DNA from: an uncultured Collinsella sp.
GTDB taxonomy: Bacteria > Actinomycetota > Coriobacteriia > Coriobacteriales > Coriobacteriaceae
Assembly (NCBI GenBank): GCA_900543275.1
Contig: UQQL01000022.1
Location: 1 to 25,580 of the forward strand
Length of the DNA: 25,580 bases
Direction: 5' to 3'
Positions 22,639 to 25,580 of this stretch are shown here, piece after piece (within the stretch, counting starts at the first letter, position 1; every line of letters starts with the position of its first letter). The notes under the pieces were generated by a model. That model made no database searches. It saw only the letters and a list, made by a program, of their open reading frames with translations, and was not told the DNA's origin. The position numbers and the translations under genes are program-made.

Positions 22639-24300
22639 ATGACCAAGCATGTGTTCGTAACCGGCGGCGTGGTTTCGTCCCTGGGCAAGGGTATCACCGC
22701 GGCCTCGCTGGGCCGTCTGCTCAAGTCGCGTGGCTACAAAGTAACGATGCAGAAGGCCGACCCGTATCTGAACGTCGACCCCGGTACCATGAGCCCGTTC
22801 CAGCATGGTGAGGTCTTCGTTACCGAGGATGGTTACGAGTCCGACCTGGACTTGGGTCATTACGAGCGCTTTATTGATGAGAACCTGACCCGTGATTCCA
22901 ACTTTACGACTGGTGCCATCTATAAGAGCCTGATCGCCCGTGAACGTCGCGGTGACTTTTTGGGCGGCACCGTGCAGGTGATTCCGCACGTCACGAACGC
23001 CATTAAGGATAAGTTCCGTCGTATTGAGGAGCAGACCGGCTCCGATGTGGTCATCACTGAGTTGGGTGGCACCATCGGCGACATTGAATCGCAGCCGTTT
23101 GTCGAGGCCATTCGCCAGTACCGCAAGGAGGCCGGCCCCGAGAACGTCTGCTACATCCACGTGTCGCTCGTTCCCTATATCGCCGCCGCCCACGAGGTCA
23201 AGACCAAGCCGACGCAACACTCCGTCAAGGAGCTCCGCAGCTTTGGTATCCAGCCCGATATTATCGTTCTGCGTTCCGACCACCATATCGACGATGCCAT
23301 CCGCGGCAAGATCGCAAGCTTCTGCGACGTCGACACCGACTGCGTCTTTACCAATGAGGACTGCGCGAGCATCTACGACGTTCCGCAGCTACTCGCCGAG
23401 CAGGACTTTGACCTGCGCATTTGCGAGCGTCTGGGTCTCGATCCGCGTGAGCGCGACATGAGTGAGTGGAACGAGTTCCTGCGCAAGCAGAACCATGCCA
23501 ACCAGCACGCCGACAAGGTGAAGATCGCCGTCGTGGGCAAGTATACGCAGCTGCCCGATGCCTACCTGTCGGTTATCGAGGCCCTGCACCACGCGGGCGT
23601 GTTCTACGATCGCCACGTTGACGTGCAGCTGGTCGATGGCGAGAGCCTCGACGAGCAGAACGTCTCCGAGGTTCTGGGCGACGCCTCGGGCATCCTGGTC
23701 CCCGGCGGCTTTGGCAAGCGCGCCCTGGAGGGCAAGATCCTCGCGGCCGAGTTCGCCCGCGAGCACAAAATTCCGTATCTGGGCATTTGCCTGGGTATGC
23801 AGGTGGCCGTGTGCGAATTTGCCCGCAACGTCGTCGGCCTTGCCGGCGCCAGCTCCTCTGAGTTCGATCCGGACGGCCCGTTTAGCGTCATCGATCTGAT
23901 GAGCTCGCAGGAGGACGTGACCGAGAAGGGCGGCACCATGCGCCTGGGCGCCTATCCGTGCAAGCTCGCCGCCGATACCCTTGCTCGCGAGGCATATGGC
24001 GAGGAACTCGTCTACGAGCGTCACCGTCACCGCTTTGAGTTCAACAACGCCTTCCGCGACCAGCTTGAGGACGCCGGTTTGGTTATCTCGGGTCTGTCGC
24101 CCGACGAGCGCCTGGTCGAGATGGTCGAGCTGCCGCGCGACGTGCATCCGTGGTATGTGGCAACCCAGGCTCACCCCGAGTTCAAGAGCCGTCCGACTAA
24201 TCCGCAGCCGCTGTTCCGAGAGTTCGTGCGTGCCTCGATCGGTCAGCACGAGGGTGTCGATCGCCTGCAGGTGACGCCCATGAACCTCGCTACGGACTAA
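22639..24300 (+). CDS. pyrG: CTP synthase (glutamine hydrolysing)
   Basis: This 553-residue cytosolic enzyme makes CTP from UTP, ATP and glutamine. The synthetase domain starts with FVTGGVVSSLGKG (6-18) and includes KADPYLNVDPGTMSP (39-53) and ELGGTIGDIES (141-151). The glutaminase domain has the nucleophile C384 in GICLGMQVA and the H512/E514 pair in AHPEF. Length is normal (about 535-555). The ribosome binding site is weak (CAGGTAA). No nucleotide-sensing attenuator of the Gram-positive pyrG kind was seen in 22514-22638. The recombinase gene starts two bases after its stop, so the pair is probably one operon. Confidence 0.97.
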   Translation: MTKHVFVTGGVVSSLGKGITAASLGRLLKSRGYKVTMQKADPYLNVDPGTMSPFQHGEVFVTEDGYESDLDLGHYERFIDENLTRDSNFTTGAIYKSLIARERRGDFLGGTVQVIPHVTNAIKDKFRRIEEQTGSDVVITELGGTIGDIESQPFVEAIRQYRKEAGPENVCYIHVSLVPYIAAAHEVKTKPTQHSVKELRSFGIQPDIIVLRSDHHIDDAIRGKIASFCDVDTDCVFTNEDCASIYDVPQLLAEQDFDLRICERLGLDPRERDMSEWNEFLRKQNHANQHADKVKIAVVGKYTQLPDAYLSVIEALHHAGVFYDRHVDVQLVDGESLDEQNVSEVLGDASGILVPGGFGKRALEGKILAAEFAREHKIPYLGICLGMQVAVCEFARNVVGLAGASSSEFDPDGPFSVIDLMSSQEDVTEKGGTMRLGAYPCKLAADTLAREAYGEELVYERHRHRFEFNNAFRDQLEDAGLVISGLSPDERLVEMVELPRDVHPWYVATQAHPEFKSRPTNPQPLFREFVRASIGQHEGVDRLQVTPMNLATD

Positions 24301-24302
24301 GG

Positions 24303-25244
24303 GTGCCGGCGAATAAGGAACATACCGAAGCTACTCCCTCGTCGCTCGCCGTGGCGGCGGGGGAGTATCTCGATTACCTCGCGGTCGAGCGGGGCTTGGC
24401 GCGCAACACGATTGCGGCCTACCGTCGTGACATGACGACGTACTGCGCCTATCTGGAGCGGGCGGGTATTGTGTCTTTTGAAGAGGTGACCCGTCAGATC
24501 GTGGAGGGCTTTGTCGCCGATCGCCGCGACGGAGGCTATTCCGACGCCTCGGTGGAGCGTGCGCTTGCTGCCGTGAAGGGCCTGCATGCCTTTTTGGTGC
24601 GCGATGGGGCCGTGGCCCAAAACCCGACAGCGGCGTTGCGCCTTCCTAAAAAGGCTGAGCGTTTGCCGGACTATCTATCGGTGGAGGATGTCTCGGCACT
24701 GCTCGATCAAGACTTTCCCGAGGGCGAGATGGGACTGCGCGACCATGCCATCTTGGAAGTGCTCTACGGATGCGGTTTGCGTGTGAGTGAGCTGGTTGGG
24801 CTCGATGTGGGCGATATCCATATTGACGATGGCTTTGTGCTCGTTCGCGGTAAGGGCTCAAAGGAACGCCTGTCCCCACTGGTGGGAAGCGCGGCGCGAG
24901 CTCTGACGCTCTATGTAACTGAGGGACGTTCTCGCTTGGCGGCCCATGCCCGCGGAACCGAGACCTCGGCGGTCTTTTTAAATAAGAACGGACGTCGCCT
25001 GTCGCGCCAGGCCGTGCATGCGATATGCGAGCGGTATGGGCGTCAGGTGGGGCTGGTGGGGCTCCATCCCCATACCTTGCGCCACTCCTTTGCCACCCAC
25101 ATGCTCGCGGGCGGTGCCGACCTGCGTGTGCTGCAGGAGATCTTGGGACATGCCGACATATCGACCACGCAGGTCTACACGCATGTCGATCGTACGCAAC
25201 TGACCGAGGTCTATCTGGCGGCGCACCCGCTGGCACATCGTTAA
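24303..25244 (+). CDS. xerD: Tyrosine recombinase XerD/XerC
   Basis: This 313-residue site-specific tyrosine recombinase resolves chromosome dimers at dif. The SAM-like N-terminal domain covers about 15-105. The catalytic residues are R160 (CGLRVSEL), K184 (GKGSKER), H257 and R260 (HTLRHSFATHML), H283 (LGHADISTTQ) and the nucleophile Y292 (VYTH). Full length and an intact catalytic set indicate the housekeeping enzyme rather than a phage integrase. The GTG start lies directly after the pyrG stop and has only a weak Shine-Dalgarno, so translation likely depends on pyrG coupling. A GTG at 24351 is an alternative. Whether it is XerD or XerC by name is a judgement from similarity. Confidence 0.94.
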   Translation: MPANKEHTEATPSSLAVAAGEYLDYLAVERGLARNTIAAYRRDMTTYCAYLERAGIVSFEEVTRQIVEGFVADRRDGGYSDASVERALAAVKGLHAFLVRDGAVAQNPTAALRLPKKAERLPDYLSVEDVSALLDQDFPEGEMGLRDHAILEVLYGCGLRVSELVGLDVGDIHIDDGFVLVRGKGSKERLSPLVGSAARALTLYVTEGRSRLAAHARGTETSAVFLNKNGRRLSRQAVHAICERYGRQVGLVGLHPHTLRHSFATHMLAGGADLRVLQEILGHADISTTQVYTHVDRTQLTEVYLAAHPLAHR

Positions 25245-25277
25245 CACATCGCTGGCCTGCATATCTATAGGTATTTG

Positions 25278-25348
25278 GGGACGGGCCCCAGATTGTCGCG
25301 GCGTGCTTTTGCGCGCGCATGGGCAATCTGGGGCCCGTCCCATTTTTT
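25278..25348 (+). terminator. Terminator after xerD with long perfect arms
   Basis: Arms at 25278-25295 and 25324-25341 are perfect 18-bp inverted repeats (GGGACGGGCCCCAGATTG and its complement), followed by TTTTTT. The 28-nt interior is GC-rich with GCGCGC. The very GC-rich GGGACGGGCCCC word resembles repeated palindromes common in Coriobacteriia genomes, but no copies lie in this window. Confidence 0.9.
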
Positions 25349-25439
25349 GCCACTTGTCGTCGTGGTGGTGGGCCGCATGTGCCTTGGGTGGGGGAGTTTG
25401 GGGGCGATGTGAACGGCATGTAAAGGGACGCAAAAATCG

Positions 25440-25580
25440 CCTCAAGGTCAACTTGAAGGTTGAGGTTGAAAGGCGGGGTGCCACAGGTGGCATCCCGCCG
25501 TTGCTGTAAACACAACATATTGTGTTTTCGAACATATGATTGGGGGTGTTTTGCAATATATGGTGGGTGGAGTGGTGGGG
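25440..25580. promoter_or_regulatory. Operator-like dyads at the window end
   Basis: CCTCAAG at 25440 and CTTGAAGG at 25452 form a MerR-like dyad, followed by TTGAGG and TTGAAAGG words. A perfect 11-bp hairpin (one G-T) lies at 25472-25499. A perfect 8-bp dyad AAACACAA-CATA-TTGTGTTT lies at 25508-25527 in AT-rich sequence. These look like the control region of a gene starting beyond the window. No gene was seen in 25245-25580. Confidence 0.5.

Noticed and set aside
1..25580. tRNA, rRNA, CRISPR array, transposase or prophage genes
   Set aside because: None was recognised on either strand. The tyrosine recombinase at 24303-25244 is of the housekeeping Xer type without attachment-site repeats nearby.

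Overview
The window looks like a chromosomal contig from a high-GC anaerobic actinobacterium of the Coriobacteriia, most probably a Collinsella-like gut species. That is an inference from GC-rich codon use, tandem acetate kinases, an arginine deiminase (ADI) cluster with a YfcC-type antiporter, and a UDP-galactopyranose mutase. No rRNA, tRNA, CRISPR array or transposase gene was seen. The first 54 bases are not genomic: they match an Illumina Nextera i7 adapter ending in the transposase mosaic end.

Layout. (1) 57-3180: the 3' part of one acetate kinase gene, a complete second acetate kinase gene, and a convergent phosphate acetyltransferase gene, which together form the acetyl-CoA/acetyl-phosphate/acetate branch. 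(2) 3413-5639: UDP-galactopyranose mutase and an overlapping family 2 glycosyltransferase, a likely galactofuranose glycan pair. (3) 5640-6011: no gene, but two copies of a palindromic element, each framed by its own long inverted arms. (4) 6012-12216, minus strand: P1/DmpA peptidase, Maf pyrophosphatase, DJ-1/PfpI protein, RlmD-like RNA methyltransferase and polyphosphate kinase with a long C-terminal extension. (5) 12217-19826: arginine fermentation cluster arcA - arcT-like - arcA - arcB - arcD-like. The two arcA genes encode identical proteins and differ at one base, while their flanks differ. No carbamate kinase gene is present. (6) 19827-25580: a hairpin-rich gap, a DUF1846 gene, a small winged-helix regulator, pyrG and a XerD-type recombinase.

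How the genes work together. ArcA converts arginine to citrulline and ammonia, and ArcB converts citrulline to ornithine and carbamoyl phosphate. The antiporter probably exchanges ornithine for arginine. ATP recovery needs ArcC, which must lie elsewhere. AckA and Pta also yield ATP by substrate-level phosphorylation, so the window is rich in fermentative energy metabolism. Polyphosphate kinase may store that energy.

The observations most worth following are: the phased pair of CCGTTC sites in front of both arcA genes, with identical spacing; the almost perfect homogenisation of the arcA copies; the palindromic elements with a shared core and unrelated arms at convergent gene ends; and the adapter at the contig edge.
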